DNA of 57,679 bases from Caulobacteraceae bacterium (GCA_019695035.1 JAIBAU010000010.1:27501-85179); one strand, 5' to 3'; counted from the stretch's first letter, positions 35,206-44,274 are shown. Numbers and translations are program-made. The notes: a model not told the origin generated them from the letters alone.

Positions 35206-35984
35206 GCCCGCATCTCCGCGGCTCGCGCCGCACGCTCCGACTGGTCGTCGTGCAGCCGGGCGTGGGCTACCTTGACGAAGAGGTCGTCGAGGCTGGCGAC
35301 GCCGTGCTCCTCGACGAGGCGGCGCGGGTCGCCCTCGACCACGATACGGCCCTGCGAGAGGAACAGCACCCGGTCGCACACCGCCTCGACCTCGTACATG
35401 TTGTGGCTGGTCCACAGGACACCGGCGTGTCCGCTGTCGACGACGGCCGAGACGCCGGCGCGGATCTCGCGGGCCGTCGAGGGATCGATCGACGCCGTGG
35501 GCTCATCGAGCAGCAGCAGGCGCGGCCGGTTCAGCTTGGCCTTGGCGATGCTGAGGCGGGTCTGCTCGCCGGAGGACAGCACGCCGGCCTTCGTCCGGCG
35601 ATACTTCAGGAGGTCGTAGTCGACGAGCAGCTGCTCGACCCGTTCGCCCAAGGGCCGGACGTCATAGAGGCGTCCGAACACCTTGAGGTTCTGCTCTACG
35701 GTGAGGTTGCCCGGCAGGGGCGCATAGACTGCGGCGAAATTTGTCCGCGACAGGGCCCGCGTCCGGTCCCGGGCCAGGTCTACGCCCTCGATCTCGATGC
35801 GGCCCGAAGTCGGTTCGAGCACGCCCAGGACGGCGTTGATAGTGGTCGTCTTGCCCGCCCCGTTCGGGCCCACGAGGCCGACGATTTCGCCCGGCGCGAC
35901 GGTGAAGCTGACGTCGTCGACGGCGCGAAGCCCTGTAAACGTCTTGCAGAGGTTGGAGACCGACAGGATCGGGGCGACCGGCAT
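35202..35984 (-). CDS. ABC transporter ATP-binding protein
   Basis: The 260-residue ATPase has Walker A GPNGAGKT (39-46), a signature region LSSGEQTRLSIAKA, Walker B LLLLDEPTASIDP and the H-loop TSHNM. The family signature normally reads LSGGQ; LSSGE is a common variant. It energises the coupled ABC-2 permease. No periplasmic binding protein or membrane-fusion gene is adjacent, which suits an exporter. Confidence 0.94.
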   Translation of the reverse strand: MPVAPILSVSNLCKTFTGLRAVDDVSFTVAPGEIVGLVGPNGAGKTTTINAVLGVLEPTSGRIEIEGVDLARDRTRALSRTNFAAVYAPLPGNLTVEQNLKVFGRLYDVRPLGERVEQLLVDYDLLKYRRTKAGVLSSGEQTRLSIAKAKLNRPRLLLLDEPTASIDPSTAREIRAGVSAVVDSGHAGVLWTSHNMYEVEAVCDRVLFLSQGRIVVEGDPRRLVEEHGVASLDDLFVKVAHARLHDDQSERAARAAEMRA

Positions 35985-36106
35985 GGCGGCCTTGGTATCC
36001 TATTCGTCGCGCCAGACCAGCCCGTCATCGCGCTCCGCCGCCCCCCGCCTTGACCACACCTGCGCGCAGGTCCGTAATCGCCCGGCCAGTCTGTGGGGAT
36101 GTCCAA

Positions 36107-37939
36107 ATGCCGTTCAACCGTCGCGTCGTCCTGCGGGGCGCAGCCTCCGCGCTCGCCCTGGGCGCCGCCCCCGCCTTCGCCGCCGATTCTCCCGACGCCG
36201 CCGCCGACCGGCTGCTCGAGCAGATCACCGAGCAGATGCTGCGCGACTATCCAGAGACCGCCACAGGCTCGGGCGTGGACAAGGGCGCCCGGGCAGGCCT
36301 GCGGTCGAAGCTGTCGGACCATTCCGCGGCGGGCCAGAGAGCGGTCGCGGCTCATGCCCGTGAGACCCTGAACGCCCTCACCCGCCTGGACACGCGCGGC
36401 CTGAGCGACGGCAAGCGCCTCGACGTGGAAGTGGTGCGCACGGTCTATCAACTGGCCAACGAAGGCTTCGCCTTTCCCTACGGGGACATGGCGATCCTGA
36501 ACAACAACTGGTCTTACCGTAACTCGCCCTATTCGGTGGCCCAGAACCTGGGCGCCTTCTTCGACATTCCCTCCTTCCTGGACTCCAGCCACACGATCGC
36601 CGCGGCTGAGGATGCGGAGGCCTATCTGGCCCGCATGGGCGCCTACGCCGCCCAGCTCGATGGCGAGACCGACCGGGTGCGGTCCGACGCGGATCGCGGC
36701 GCCGTGCTGCCCGACTTCCTTCTCGACAAGACGTTGCGGCAGATGCGCGCCGGCCGGAACGGACCAGCAGCCGGGTGGGGCATCGTCGCATCCCTGGCCA
36801 GGCGGGCCGCCGCCGCCAACCTGCCGTCCCGCCACACCGCCGAGGCGGAACGGATCGCCAGTGAGCGCATCGCTCCCGCGCTGGACCGCCAAATCGCCGT
36901 GCTGGATGGACTGAGATCGCGCGCCACGTCCGACGCCGGGGCCTGGAAGCTGCCCGCCGGCGAGGCCTACTACGCCTGGGCCCTGCGCGCGGGGACCACC
37001 ACCACCATGACGCCGGACGAGGTCCACCAGATGGGCCTGGACGAGTTGCATGCCCTGCACGCCCGCATGGATCCGATCCTGCGGTCCATCGGCTACACCG
37101 AAGGCAGCGTCGGCGCGCGGATGACCGCGCTGGGGTCGGACCCGCGCTATCAGTTCGCCGACGGGGATCCCGGCCGCGCCGAGATCATGGCCTTCATTCA
37201 GGAGAAGCTGGCCGACATCCGCACGCGCATCCCGCGCGCCTTCAACACGCCGGTGCGGGGCTTCCTGGAGGTGGTGCGCATCTCGCCGGACATCGAGGCG
37301 GGGGCCCCCGGCGGCATCGGCGGTCCGGGCACCATCGACGGCAAGGAGCCGGGCCACTTCTGGATCAACCTGCGCTCGACCGGCCTGCACACGAAATTCG
37401 ATCTCGCCGACCTGACCTATCACGAGGCCATCCCGGGCCACGTCTGGCAGGGCGAATACACTTTCCGCCAGTCGCTGTTGCGCTCGATCCTGGGCTTCAA
37501 CGCCTACTCCGAAGGCTGGGCCCTCTACGCCCAGCAGATCGCGGACGAGCTGGGGGTCTACGACGATTTCCCGGTCGGACGGCTCGGCTACCTGCAGTCG
37601 CTGGCCTTCCGCGCCTGCCGCCTGGTGGTGGACACCGGCCTGCACGCCAAGCGCTGGACGCGGCAGCAGGGCGTCGACTTCTTCGTGCGCGAAAACGGCT
37701 CCAACCCCGACTCCGTCGGCAGCGAGGTCGATCGCTACTGCGTCTGGCCCGGCCAGGCCTGCGGCTACAAGGTCGGCCATACCGCCATCAACCGCCAGCG
37801 GGACCGGGCGAAGGCCGAGCTTGCGGGACGCTACGATTTCCGCGACTTCAACGACGCGGTGGTGGGCAGCGGCAATGTGCCGATGACGGTGCTGGACCAG
37901 GTGATCGGATCGTACATCGCGAAGGCGAAGGGAGCCTGA
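36107..37939 (+). CDS. DUF885 family exported protein (putative metallopeptidase)
   Basis: The 610-residue protein begins with a twin-arginine-like signal (NRRVVLRGAASALALG, about 4-25), so it is probably folded before export. DUF885 proteins are related to M3/M32-type peptidases; the zinc motif is visible as YHEAIPGHVWQ (HExxPGH), and ALYAQQIADELG follows about 50 residues later with likely further ligands. It may act on peptides in the periplasm. The ATG at 36107 is favoured over earlier codons because the signal begins there. It diverges from the ABC exporter across about 120 bases. Confidence 0.88.
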   Translation: MPFNRRVVLRGAASALALGAAPAFAADSPDAAADRLLEQITEQMLRDYPETATGSGVDKGARAGLRSKLSDHSAAGQRAVAAHARETLNALTRLDTRGLSDGKRLDVEVVRTVYQLANEGFAFPYGDMAILNNNWSYRNSPYSVAQNLGAFFDIPSFLDSSHTIAAAEDAEAYLARMGAYAAQLDGETDRVRSDADRGAVLPDFLLDKTLRQMRAGRNGPAAGWGIVASLARRAAAANLPSRHTAEAERIASERIAPALDRQIAVLDGLRSRATSDAGAWKLPAGEAYYAWALRAGTTTTMTPDEVHQMGLDELHALHARMDPILRSIGYTEGSVGARMTALGSDPRYQFADGDPGRAEIMAFIQEKLADIRTRIPRAFNTPVRGFLEVVRISPDIEAGAPGGIGGPGTIDGKEPGHFWINLRSTGLHTKFDLADLTYHEAIPGHVWQGEYTFRQSLLRSILGFNAYSEGWALYAQQIADELGVYDDFPVGRLGYLQSLAFRACRLVVDTGLHAKRWTRQQGVDFFVRENGSNPDSVGSEVDRYCVWPGQACGYKVGHTAINRQRDRAKAELAGRYDFRDFNDAVVGSGNVPMTVLDQVIGSYIAKAKGA

Positions 37940-37946
37940 CCCAGGC

Positions 37947-38033
37947 TGGTGCGGACGGTGGGAGTCGAACCCACACTCCCTTTCGGGCGACGGATTTTAA
38001 GTCCGTTGCGTCTACCAGTTCCGCCACGTCCGC
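37947..38033 (-). tRNA. tRNA-Leu (anticodon UAA)
   Basis: Read leftward, this 87-base gene folds as a class II tRNA. The acceptor stem GCGGACG pairs with CGTCCGC, the D arm contains GGTAGACGC, the anticodon stem-loop is ACGGA-CTTAAAA-TCCGT with anticodon TAA, a long variable arm (about CGCCCGAAAGGGAGT) follows, and the T loop is GGTTCGACTCC. The 3' CCA is encoded, so the gene runs to 37947. Confidence 0.96.
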
Positions 38034-38076
38034 AACGCTCCTGCCCTAAGGCGAAGCGCGGCCCCCGTCAAAAGGC

Positions 38077-39549
38077 TCAGCGCGGGGGCGGCGCGACGTA
38101 GTCCGGCGCCGGCTTGCGGAAGTCCACGTCGGAGTCGGCGATCATCCAGAGGATGGCGGCCCAGGCGGCGACGTTCTGGTTCAGTTCGTCGCGGTCGATG
38201 CGCTCGAGCGTGTCATCCGGCGTATGGTGCACGTCGAAGTACTTCGAGCCGTCCTGCGAGAAGTTCCACCCCGGAACGCCGAGCGGGCCCATGGGGGTGA
38301 AGTCGCCGCTGGCGGTGGAGGCGTCACGCCCGAACGTGACGCCGATCGGCGCCAGCACCCGCATCAGCTCGCGCTGGAACAGGCCGTTCTGCCAGCCGGC
38401 CGGCAGGCCGACCTTCCAGATGCGGCCCGCCCCGAAATCGCTTTCCGACACGGCGACGTGGTTGGGCGCTTCGTCCTTGTGATCCTGGGAGTAGTGCAAG
38501 CCACCCTGCAGGCCCGGCGTGGGGTCGGGCTGGCTCAGCTCCTCCGAGCCGAACCAAACCACGCGAAGCGTACGCTTGGGGCGCACCGGGAGCTGGGCGA
38601 TCAGCTTCACCGCCGCGGTGGTGATCGCGATGCCGGCGGCGTCGTCGATGGCGCCCGTGCCGCGGTCCCAGCTGTCGAGGTGGCCGCCGACGGCGATGAT
38701 CTCGTCGGGACGCTCGCGGCCGCGAATCTCGGCCACGACGTTTTGGGAACGGCCATCGGCCGGGGCCATGGACTGGCCGTGGAGGCGCAGCCGCAGCTGG
38801 CCGAGGCGCGCGATGCGGCGCATCTGGGCGGCGTCAGGCGGCGAGACCGCAAAGGCCGGGATCATGGTCGGCGTACGCTTGGTCGAGCCCGTGTTGACCA
38901 GCCGGTGGTCGTCCGTGCCCAGGGTGCGCATGACGAAGGCGACCGCGCCCTTGCCCATGGCGATCTCCGGGCCCTGGCTGCGGATGGCGTTGGCGTAGCC
39001 GTAGCCGGTCCCGTCCTGGGTGCGCACAATGGCCTGCAGCACCACCGCGATCTTGCCGTTCAGCGAGCCGGCCGGCGCGTCCCGCAGGTCCTGCAGCGTC
39101 TCGAAGATCACGGCGTCGGCCTCGACGCCCTCCGGAGGCGTCGAGTTCGATCCGCCCAGCATGTGCACCGCCAGGGGCTGGGGGAACTGGCCGACGATCT
39201 CGCCGGACTCCGAAACGCGCACCCAGGGGACCAGGGGAAACTCTTCGATCCGCACGTTGGTGAAGCCCATCGCCTTGAGCCGCTCGGCGCCCCAGGCGGC
39301 GGCCCGGCGTTCGGACTCCTGGCCGGCGGGGCGGGGGCCGAAGCGGGTGGTCAGCGCCTCGACCAGGTTCCACGCCGTGTCGTCCGTCAGCGCCTTGTCA
39401 CGCAGCTGCATGGCGGTCTCGACCCAGGGCAGGGTCCGGACCGCGGCCGGCTTGCGGCGGGGCGCGGCCATCGAGGGCGGCGCGACGGCCGCCAGGGCGG
39501 CAAGGGCGACGGCGGATGCGGCGACCGCACGGAAAAGGGACGATTTCAC
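38077..39549 (-). CDS. M28 family zinc aminopeptidase, exported
   Basis: The 490-residue product, from GTG 39549 with a GGGAGG site, has a signal peptide (about 1-28) and a PA-type insert. The M28 zinc-site segments follow in order: GGHLDSWDRGTGAIDDAAG (metal His and bridging Asp), VWFGSEELSQPDP (catalytic and metal Glu), then SDFGAG and the last metal His in HHTPDDTLERI. It probably trims N-terminal residues from peptides in the periplasm. It lies just beyond the tRNA-Leu gene and diverges from ogt. Confidence 0.93.
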   Translation of the reverse strand: MKSSLFRAVAASAVALAALAAVAPPSMAAPRRKPAAVRTLPWVETAMQLRDKALTDDTAWNLVEALTTRFGPRPAGQESERRAAAWGAERLKAMGFTNVRIEEFPLVPWVRVSESGEIVGQFPQPLAVHMLGGSNSTPPEGVEADAVIFETLQDLRDAPAGSLNGKIAVVLQAIVRTQDGTGYGYANAIRSQGPEIAMGKGAVAFVMRTLGTDDHRLVNTGSTKRTPTMIPAFAVSPPDAAQMRRIARLGQLRLRLHGQSMAPADGRSQNVVAEIRGRERPDEIIAVGGHLDSWDRGTGAIDDAAGIAITTAAVKLIAQLPVRPKRTLRVVWFGSEELSQPDPTPGLQGGLHYSQDHKDEAPNHVAVSESDFGAGRIWKVGLPAGWQNGLFQRELMRVLAPIGVTFGRDASTASGDFTPMGPLGVPGWNFSQDGSKYFDVHHTPDDTLERIDRDELNQNVAAWAAILWMIADSDVDFRKPAPDYVAPPPR

Positions 39550-39691
39550 TGGCGACAGCCTCCCGAAAACGGCCGGACCGTATGGGCGCGGGCGAGGGGC
39601 TGCAAGGGACTTCGACGGGCGTCCCGGGTTCGCAGATGATGAACGCAAGAAGCGGTGCGCCGACTCTCCGGGCGAATGCTAGTCTGGCGCC

Positions 39692-40270
39692 ATGCCGGAC
39701 GCCTTCGCCATCTTCGATACCGCCGTCGGTCCCTGCGCCGTGGGTTGGGGCGCGGCCGGCATCGATCGGGTCTGGCTGGCCGAAGGATCGGCGGCGAAGT
39801 GCCGTGAACGCGCCGCTCGCGCCTGTCCCGAAGCCGCGGAGACGACGCCCCCCGCTCCGGTCGCCGCAGCCATTGGACGCATCCAGGCCCTGCTCTCCGG
39901 CGAACGGGACGACCTGACCGACATCGAACTCGACTGGTCCGAAGTGCCAGCCTTCGACCGGAGCGTGCTGGAAATCTGCCGCGCCATCCCGCCAGGCGAG
40001 ACCCTGACCTATGGCGACATCGCGCGCCGGCTGGGCGACCTGGCCTTGTCGCGCGGCGTCGGCCAGGCGTTGGGGAGAAACCCCTTCCCCATCATCGTGC
40101 CCTGCCACCGCGTCCTGGGCTCGGACGGCAAGGTCGGCGGCTTCTCGGCCAACGGCGGAGTCGAGACCAAGCTGAAGATGCTGACCATCGAGCGGGCGAA
40201 GACCTCGGCCGCCCCCACCCTGTTCGACGACGACCCCGGCTTCGGGTTCGCCGCCACCCCCAGGCGCTGA
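39692..40270 (+). CDS. ogt: Methylated-DNA-protein cysteine methyltransferase
   Basis: This is a suicide repair protein that removes O6-alkyl groups from guanine in DNA. The 192-residue product has the acceptor cysteine in IIVPCHRVLG (Cys138), the HTH recognition segment LTYGDIARRLGD before it and GGFSANGGVETKLKML after it. The N-terminal domain is short and divergent. The SRPBCC gene follows 11 bases downstream and probably shares the transcript. Confidence 0.94.
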   Translation: MPDAFAIFDTAVGPCAVGWGAAGIDRVWLAEGSAAKCRERAARACPEAAETTPPAPVAAAIGRIQALLSGERDDLTDIELDWSEVPAFDRSVLEICRAIPPGETLTYGDIARRLGDLALSRGVGQALGRNPFPIIVPCHRVLGSDGKVGGFSANGGVETKLKMLTIERAKTSAAPTLFDDDPGFGFAATPRR

Positions 40271-40281
40271 GAGGAGCCGTC

Positions 40282-40676
40282 ATGGCCACCGTCCACGTGG
40301 AATCCGTCATCGACCGCGCGCCCGCCGAGGTCTGGGAAGTCATCGGCGATTGGGCGCACGGGCCAGTCCGGATGGCGCCGGGCTTCGTGACCTCGTCGGT
40401 GCTCGACGGCGAGGATCGCATCGTCACCTTCGCCAACGGCACGGTGGTGAAGGAGATCATGACCGGCCGCGACGACGCGCGTCGCCGGCTGGCCTGGTCG
40501 GTGGTCGAAAACCCGCGCCTGACCCATCACAACGGCGCCTTCACCTGTACGACGCGGGCGACGGCAAGACCCGCCTGAGCTGGATCGCCGACCTCCTGCC
40601 CGAGGCCGCGGCGCCCACCTTCGAGCAGATGATGACGGCGGGCATGGCGACGATCGTGAAGGCGCTGGGACGATAG
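40282..40676 (+). pseudogene. SRPBCC (polyketide cyclase/START-like) gene with a frameshift
   Basis: The ATG at 40282 has a GAGGAG site and reads an SRPBCC protein (SVIDRAPAEVWEVIGDWAHG, then TFANGTVVKEIMTG) up to NGAFT near 40545. The homologous continuation (LYDAGDGKTRLSWIADLLPE and on to VKALGR, stop near 40676) is in another frame. The expected phrase needs one more C at about 40546, so a single-base deletion or a sequencing error splits the gene. The unbroken protein would be about 131 residues, a small lipid-binding-fold protein that may follow ogt in one transcript. Confidence 0.85.
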
Positions 40677-40701
40677 GCTTCTTCGCACCTGCAGCAATTC
40701 C

Positions 40702-40730
40702 TTGACTTTCAAGGCTCAGCCCGCTACATG
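40702..40730 (+). promoter_or_regulatory. Sigma-70-type promoter of the DEAD-box helicase gene
   Basis: TTGACT (40702-40707) and TACATG (40725-40730) are 17 bases apart, and the -10 lies in GCTACATG, close to the Caulobacter-type GCTANA element. The start site near 40737 leaves a leader of about 210 bases before the helicase, unusually long. Confidence 0.6.
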
Positions 40731-40890
40731 ACCGGTGCTGCACAACGCAGTCCTCGGTGCGCTCCAGCGCGTGAGGGTCGAACGACTGACTGTCGATCCG
40801 CCCTGTCGTAGCGCCCGGTTCATCCACTCCCATCGGCGGCCAAAGTCACGCGGGGCCGCTTTCAGAGACCCTCCCGATTCCGGGAGACGG

Positions 40891-40906
40891 CCGCGCGCGC
40901 GCGCGC
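40891..40906. repeat. Alternating CG tract in the helicase leader
   Basis: An unbroken run of about eight CG dinucleotides lies 40 bases before the helicase start. It can form a self-pairing RNA hairpin or left-handed DNA and is prone to slippage, so it is a candidate site for length variation. Confidence 0.6.
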
Positions 40907-40946
40907 ATTGCGCCCGCGCCGCCGTCCGCACTTGAAAGACTGTCAC

Positions 40947-42464
40947 TTGACCAAGACCACCTTCACCGACCTCGGCCTCGCCAAGCCCATCCTGCAGGCG
41001 CTGACCGCCGAGGGCTACGAGACCCCCACCCCCATCCAGGCCCAGGCGATCCCGCTGGTCATGGAAGGCAAGGACCTGCTGGGCATCGCCCAGACCGGCA
41101 CCGGCAAGACCGCCGCCTTCGCGCTTCCGATCCTGCACCGCCTGGCCGCCGACCGTAACCAGCCCATCCGCCGCGGCTGCCGCGTGCTGGTGCTTTCGCC
41201 CACCCGCGAACTGGCCACCCAGATCGCCGAGAGCTTCAAGGCCTACGGCAAGTACCTCGGCATGACCGTCGCCGTCGTGTTCGGCGGCGTGAAGTACGGC
41301 CCACAGGTCAAGGCCATGGCGCCGGGCGTCGACGTGCTCGTCGCCACGCCGGGCCGTCTGCTCGACCACATGGGCGAGAAGGTGATCGACCTCTCGGCCA
41401 CCGAGTACTTCGTGCTCGACGAGGCCGACCAGATGCTGGATCTCGGCTTCTTCAAGCCGATCCGCCAGGTGGCCTCCAAGCTGCCGCACCGCCGCCAGAA
41501 CCTGTTCTTCTCGGCCACCATGCCGACGGAGATCGCCAGGCTGGCCGGCGAGCTGCTGAACAACCCTTCGCGCGTCGAGGTGACTCCGCAGGCCACCACG
41601 GTCGAGAAGATCAAGCAGCAGGTGCTGTTCGTTGAAACGGCCCGCAAGCGCGCGCTGCTGCAGGAGCTGTTCAGCGACCCGTCCTGGACCCGCACCCTGA
41701 TCTTCACCCGCACCAAGCACGGCGCGGACAAGGTCGCGGCCTATCTGGAAGCCGGCGGCGTCGAAGCCGCCGCCATCCACGGCAACAAGAGCCAGGGCCA
41801 GCGCGAGCGCGCCCTGGCGGCGTTCAAGGACGGTCGCGTTCGCGCGCTGGTCGCCACCGACATCGCTGCGCGCGGCATCGACGTCGACGGCGTGACCCAC
41901 GTCGTGAACTTCGACCTGCCCTACGTGCCCGAAGCCTACGTCCACCGCATCGGCCGCACCGCGCGCGCCGGCGCCTCGGGCGTGGCCGTGGCCTTCGTCT
42001 CGGACGACGAGCGCAACCTGCTCAAGGCCATCGAGAAGGTCACCCGCCAGCGCATCCCCTCGTGGGACCGTCGCAACGACAAGGCGCTGGGCGCGCTCGA
42101 CGCCGCCATCATGGCCGCCAATCCCGGCCGCAAGGCCAAGACCCCGGATCGGGCCGAGGAGGATCGCCCCGCGCGCGGCCCGCGCCACGAGCGCAACGGC
42201 CCGCGCCAGTCGGACCGCGGCGCGCGGTTCCGCCGCGACCGCGTGCACAAGGGCGACCGCTCGGACCGCAATCCACATGGCGAGCGCGGCCACTTCTCGG
42301 AAGTGACCCTGGCGGACCGCGCACGCGCCGGCCGCAGCAAGTTCGACCCGCTGGCGGTGGAGCGCAAGCCGGGCGAGGCCGCCGCCAACCCTGACGGCGC
42401 CAACAAGAAGCGCCGCCGCCCCCGCAAGCGCAGCGGCAACGCCAAGCGCGCCGCCGCCTTCTAG
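40947..42464 (+). CDS. DEAD-box ATP-dependent RNA helicase (RhlE-like)
   Basis: The roughly 505-residue helicase shows the Q motif (FTDLGLAKPILQAL, then TPIQAQAIP), motif I AQTGTGKT, DEAD, SAT, and the C-terminal-domain HRIGRTAR. A basic, Arg-rich low-complexity tail (about 380-505) ends in KKRRRPRKRSGNAKR and probably binds RNA. No ATG is available near the homologous start; I use TTG 40947, and an earlier TTG at 40908 would add 13 odd residues. Members unwind structured rRNA or mRNA, often in the cold; the long structured leader fits such regulation. Confidence 0.92.
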   Translation: MTKTTFTDLGLAKPILQALTAEGYETPTPIQAQAIPLVMEGKDLLGIAQTGTGKTAAFALPILHRLAADRNQPIRRGCRVLVLSPTRELATQIAESFKAYGKYLGMTVAVVFGGVKYGPQVKAMAPGVDVLVATPGRLLDHMGEKVIDLSATEYFVLDEADQMLDLGFFKPIRQVASKLPHRRQNLFFSATMPTEIARLAGELLNNPSRVEVTPQATTVEKIKQQVLFVETARKRALLQELFSDPSWTRTLIFTRTKHGADKVAAYLEAGGVEAAAIHGNKSQGQRERALAAFKDGRVRALVATDIAARGIDVDGVTHVVNFDLPYVPEAYVHRIGRTARAGASGVAVAFVSDDERNLLKAIEKVTRQRIPSWDRRNDKALGALDAAIMAANPGRKAKTPDRAEEDRPARGPRHERNGPRQSDRGARFRRDRVHKGDRSDRNPHGERGHFSEVTLADRARAGRSKFDPLAVERKPGEAAANPDGANKKRRRPRKRSGNAKRAAAF

Positions 42465-42467
42465 GCG

Positions 42468-42598
42468 CCTTCTCCCCCTGGGGGAGACGGCGGCTCGCGG
42501 AGCGAGACGGATGAGGGGTGCAATCGCCACCCTTCACCCGTCGCGGCGACACCCCTCACCCGGCCCTTCGGGCCACCCTCTCCCGCAAGGGGAGAGGG
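42468..42598. repeat. Dispersed palindromic intergenic repeat (composite copy)
   Basis: A CCTTCTCCCCC-TGGGGGAGA hairpin, a core at 42489-42516 identical over 28 bases to 14109-14136, then CACCCCTCACCCGGCC and a CCCTCTCCC-GCAAG-GGGAGAGGG hairpin fill the gap between the helicase and sfsA. Its last arm may supply the ribosome-binding site of sfsA. Confidence 0.8.
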
Positions 42599-42610
42599 CG
42601 CAAGAACGCC

Positions 42611-43321
42611 ATGAACTTCCCTTCTCCCCTCGAACGCGGAACGCTGGTCCAGCGCTACAAGCGCTTCTTCGCCGACGTGCAGATGGACGACGGCCGCCAC
42701 GTCACCGCCCACTGCCCGAACCCCGGCGCCATGCTGGGGCTGAAGGCGCCGGGCATGCCGGTATGGCTGTCGCGGTCCAGCGATCCCAAGCGCAAGCTGC
42801 CGCATACCCTCGAGCTGGTCGACAACGGCTCGGGCCTCGTGGGCGTGAACACCATGAACCCCAACCGGCTGGCAGCGGAGGCAATCGAGGCCGAAGCGAT
42901 CCCGCAGCTGGGCGGCTACGCATCCCTCCGCCGCGAGGTCGCCTACGACGGCGGCAGCCGTATCGACATCCTGCTGGAAAGCCCTGACCGCGAACGCTGC
43001 TGGGTCGAGGTGAAGAACAGCCACTTCCTGCGCGAGCCGGGCCTGGCCGAGTTCCCCGACTGCAACACCGTGCGCGGCGTGAAGCACCTGAAGGCCCTGG
43101 AACGCCGCGTCGAGGCCGGCGAGCGGGCGGTCATGCTGTTCGTGGTGCAGGCGACCGGCGTCACCGAGTTCGACACAGCCGACGACATCGACAGGGCCTA
43201 CGGCCCCGCGCTGCGCGAGGCTTATGCGAAGGGCGTGGAAGTGCTGGTGGTCGGCTGCGCGTTGAGTCCCGACCAGATTGTGGTCGACCGGCCGATGCGC
43301 TGGCGGCGGGCTAGTCGGTGA
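42611..43321 (+). CDS. sfsA: SfsA family DNA/RNA nuclease-like protein
   Basis: The 236-residue product matches SfsA along its length: LVQRYKRFFADV and HCPNPGAMLG in the N-terminal OB-like part, and SRIDILLE, CWVEVKNSHFLRE (PD-(D/E)xK-like catalytic core with Asp and Glu-x-Lys) and FPDCNTVRGVKHL in the C-terminal domain. SfsA proteins bind DNA and are linked to sugar-fermentation regulation; a nuclease role is inferred from the fold. The start at 42611 is the one matching the family. Its ribosome-binding site lies in a repeat element. Confidence 0.93.
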   Translation: MNFPSPLERGTLVQRYKRFFADVQMDDGRHVTAHCPNPGAMLGLKAPGMPVWLSRSSDPKRKLPHTLELVDNGSGLVGVNTMNPNRLAAEAIEAEAIPQLGGYASLRREVAYDGGSRIDILLESPDRERCWVEVKNSHFLREPGLAEFPDCNTVRGVKHLKALERRVEAGERAVMLFVVQATGVTEFDTADDIDRAYGPALREAYAKGVEVLVVGCALSPDQIVVDRPMRWRRASR

Positions 43322-43580
43322 CCGGCAGGTCCCGCACCTCGACCGCGCCGCCCGGCTCGTAGTCCGGATTGCCCGCTACCAGCGATTTCGCCGCCTCGAG
43401 CGAGTCCGCACGCACCGTCAGATAACCCGTCAGTCGATGGGTGATCGGCGCCGCCGCGCCGGCCTTTCGGACGCACTCACCGCGGCCAATGACGCTGCCG
43501 CCCTGCAGGCGCCCTTCTCGCGCAGGGCCGCGGATAGGGCCCCGGACGCGGTGGTCGCCCACCCCGTCGACAGGCGCATC
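43311..43580 (-). pseudogene. YciI-like protein remnant
   Basis: Read leftward, a segment of about 45 codons (43311-43450) matches the C-terminus of a YciI-type protein (ITHRLTGYLTVRADSLEAAK, GNPDYEPGG, VEVRDLPVTD). About 20 further residues (LQGGSVIGRGECVRK) look native. Farther upstream the familiar N-terminal half is missing or in another frame (ALREKG reads in frame 2 near 43520), and the region ends at the YidB-like gene. I read it as a truncated, frameshifted copy; an unusual short functional gene is possible. It overlaps the converging sfsA by about 11 bases. Confidence 0.55.
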
Positions 43581-43608
43581 CATCCAGGAACAGGACCTCG
43601 GGCGCGCG

Positions 43609-44274
43609 CTACTTCTTGGCGGGCGCCTTCGCCTTGGGCGCCGCCGGCTTCCGGGCCGCCGCCTTTTTGGCCGCTGCCGGCTTGGCCACGGCCTTCGGCT
43701 TGGCCCCGACCTTCGGCTTCGCGGGCGCCTTGGGCTTGGCGGCCGGTTTGGCGGCCGGCTTCGGCCTGGCGGCCGCCTTGGGCTTGGCCTTGCCGCGCGC
43801 AACCACGGCCGCCGCGACGCCCGCGACCGCGGCGACACCGGCCACCGCTCCGGCCGCCATCGCCTTGCCCTTCGGCGTCTTGAGCAGCGACTGCAGCTCC
43901 TTGCCGATCTTCTCGAGGTTGGCGGGCAGCTTGCCGTTGGGGCTGAGGTTGTCGATCACCACCGGCAGGGCGGCGGCGACGCGCTCGCCAGCCTCATGCG
44001 CGGTGACATTCAGGGCCTTGGCCGCCTTGTTGATGGCGTCCGAGCCCAGCACCCGCTGCACCTGATCGGAATTCACCACCCGGTTGGCGTTGGTCGAGAC
44101 CCAGCTGGCCGCATGCTCCGCGATCTCGGAGTCCTTCAGCCGGTCAACGAGGCCGCCGAGGCCGCGGGCGCCGTCCTTGGCCTTGTCGCCGATCACCACC
44201 AGCAGCGCCTCGATGTTCTTGCGCGCCTCGCTGTCCTTGGCCACCGAGGCCTTCAGGGTATCCAGAAAGCTCAT
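43609..44274 (-). CDS. YidB/DUF937-like protein with Lys/Pro/Ala-rich tail
   Basis: The 221-residue protein starts MSFLDTLKASVAKDSEARK and has an alpha-helical YidB-like domain up to about residue 135 (SDQVQRVLGSDAINKAAKALNV, AALPVVIDNLSPNGKLP). A hydrophobic Ala/Val/Gly segment (about 140-160) is followed by a tail of roughly 60 residues made almost only of Lys, Pro and Ala, like histone H1 or alginate-regulator P proteins. The tail suggests nucleic-acid binding; the hydrophobic stretch could anchor it in the membrane. An FNR-type box lies 79 bases upstream. Confidence 0.8.
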   Translation of the reverse strand: MSFLDTLKASVAKDSEARKNIEALLVVIGDKAKDGARGLGGLVDRLKDSEIAEHAASWVSTNANRVVNSDQVQRVLGSDAINKAAKALNVTAHEAGERVAAALPVVIDNLSPNGKLPANLEKIGKELQSLLKTPKGKAMAAGAVAGVAAVAGVAAAVVARGKAKPKAAARPKPAAKPAAKPKAPAKPKVGAKPKAVAKPAAAKKAAARKPAAPKAKAPAKK

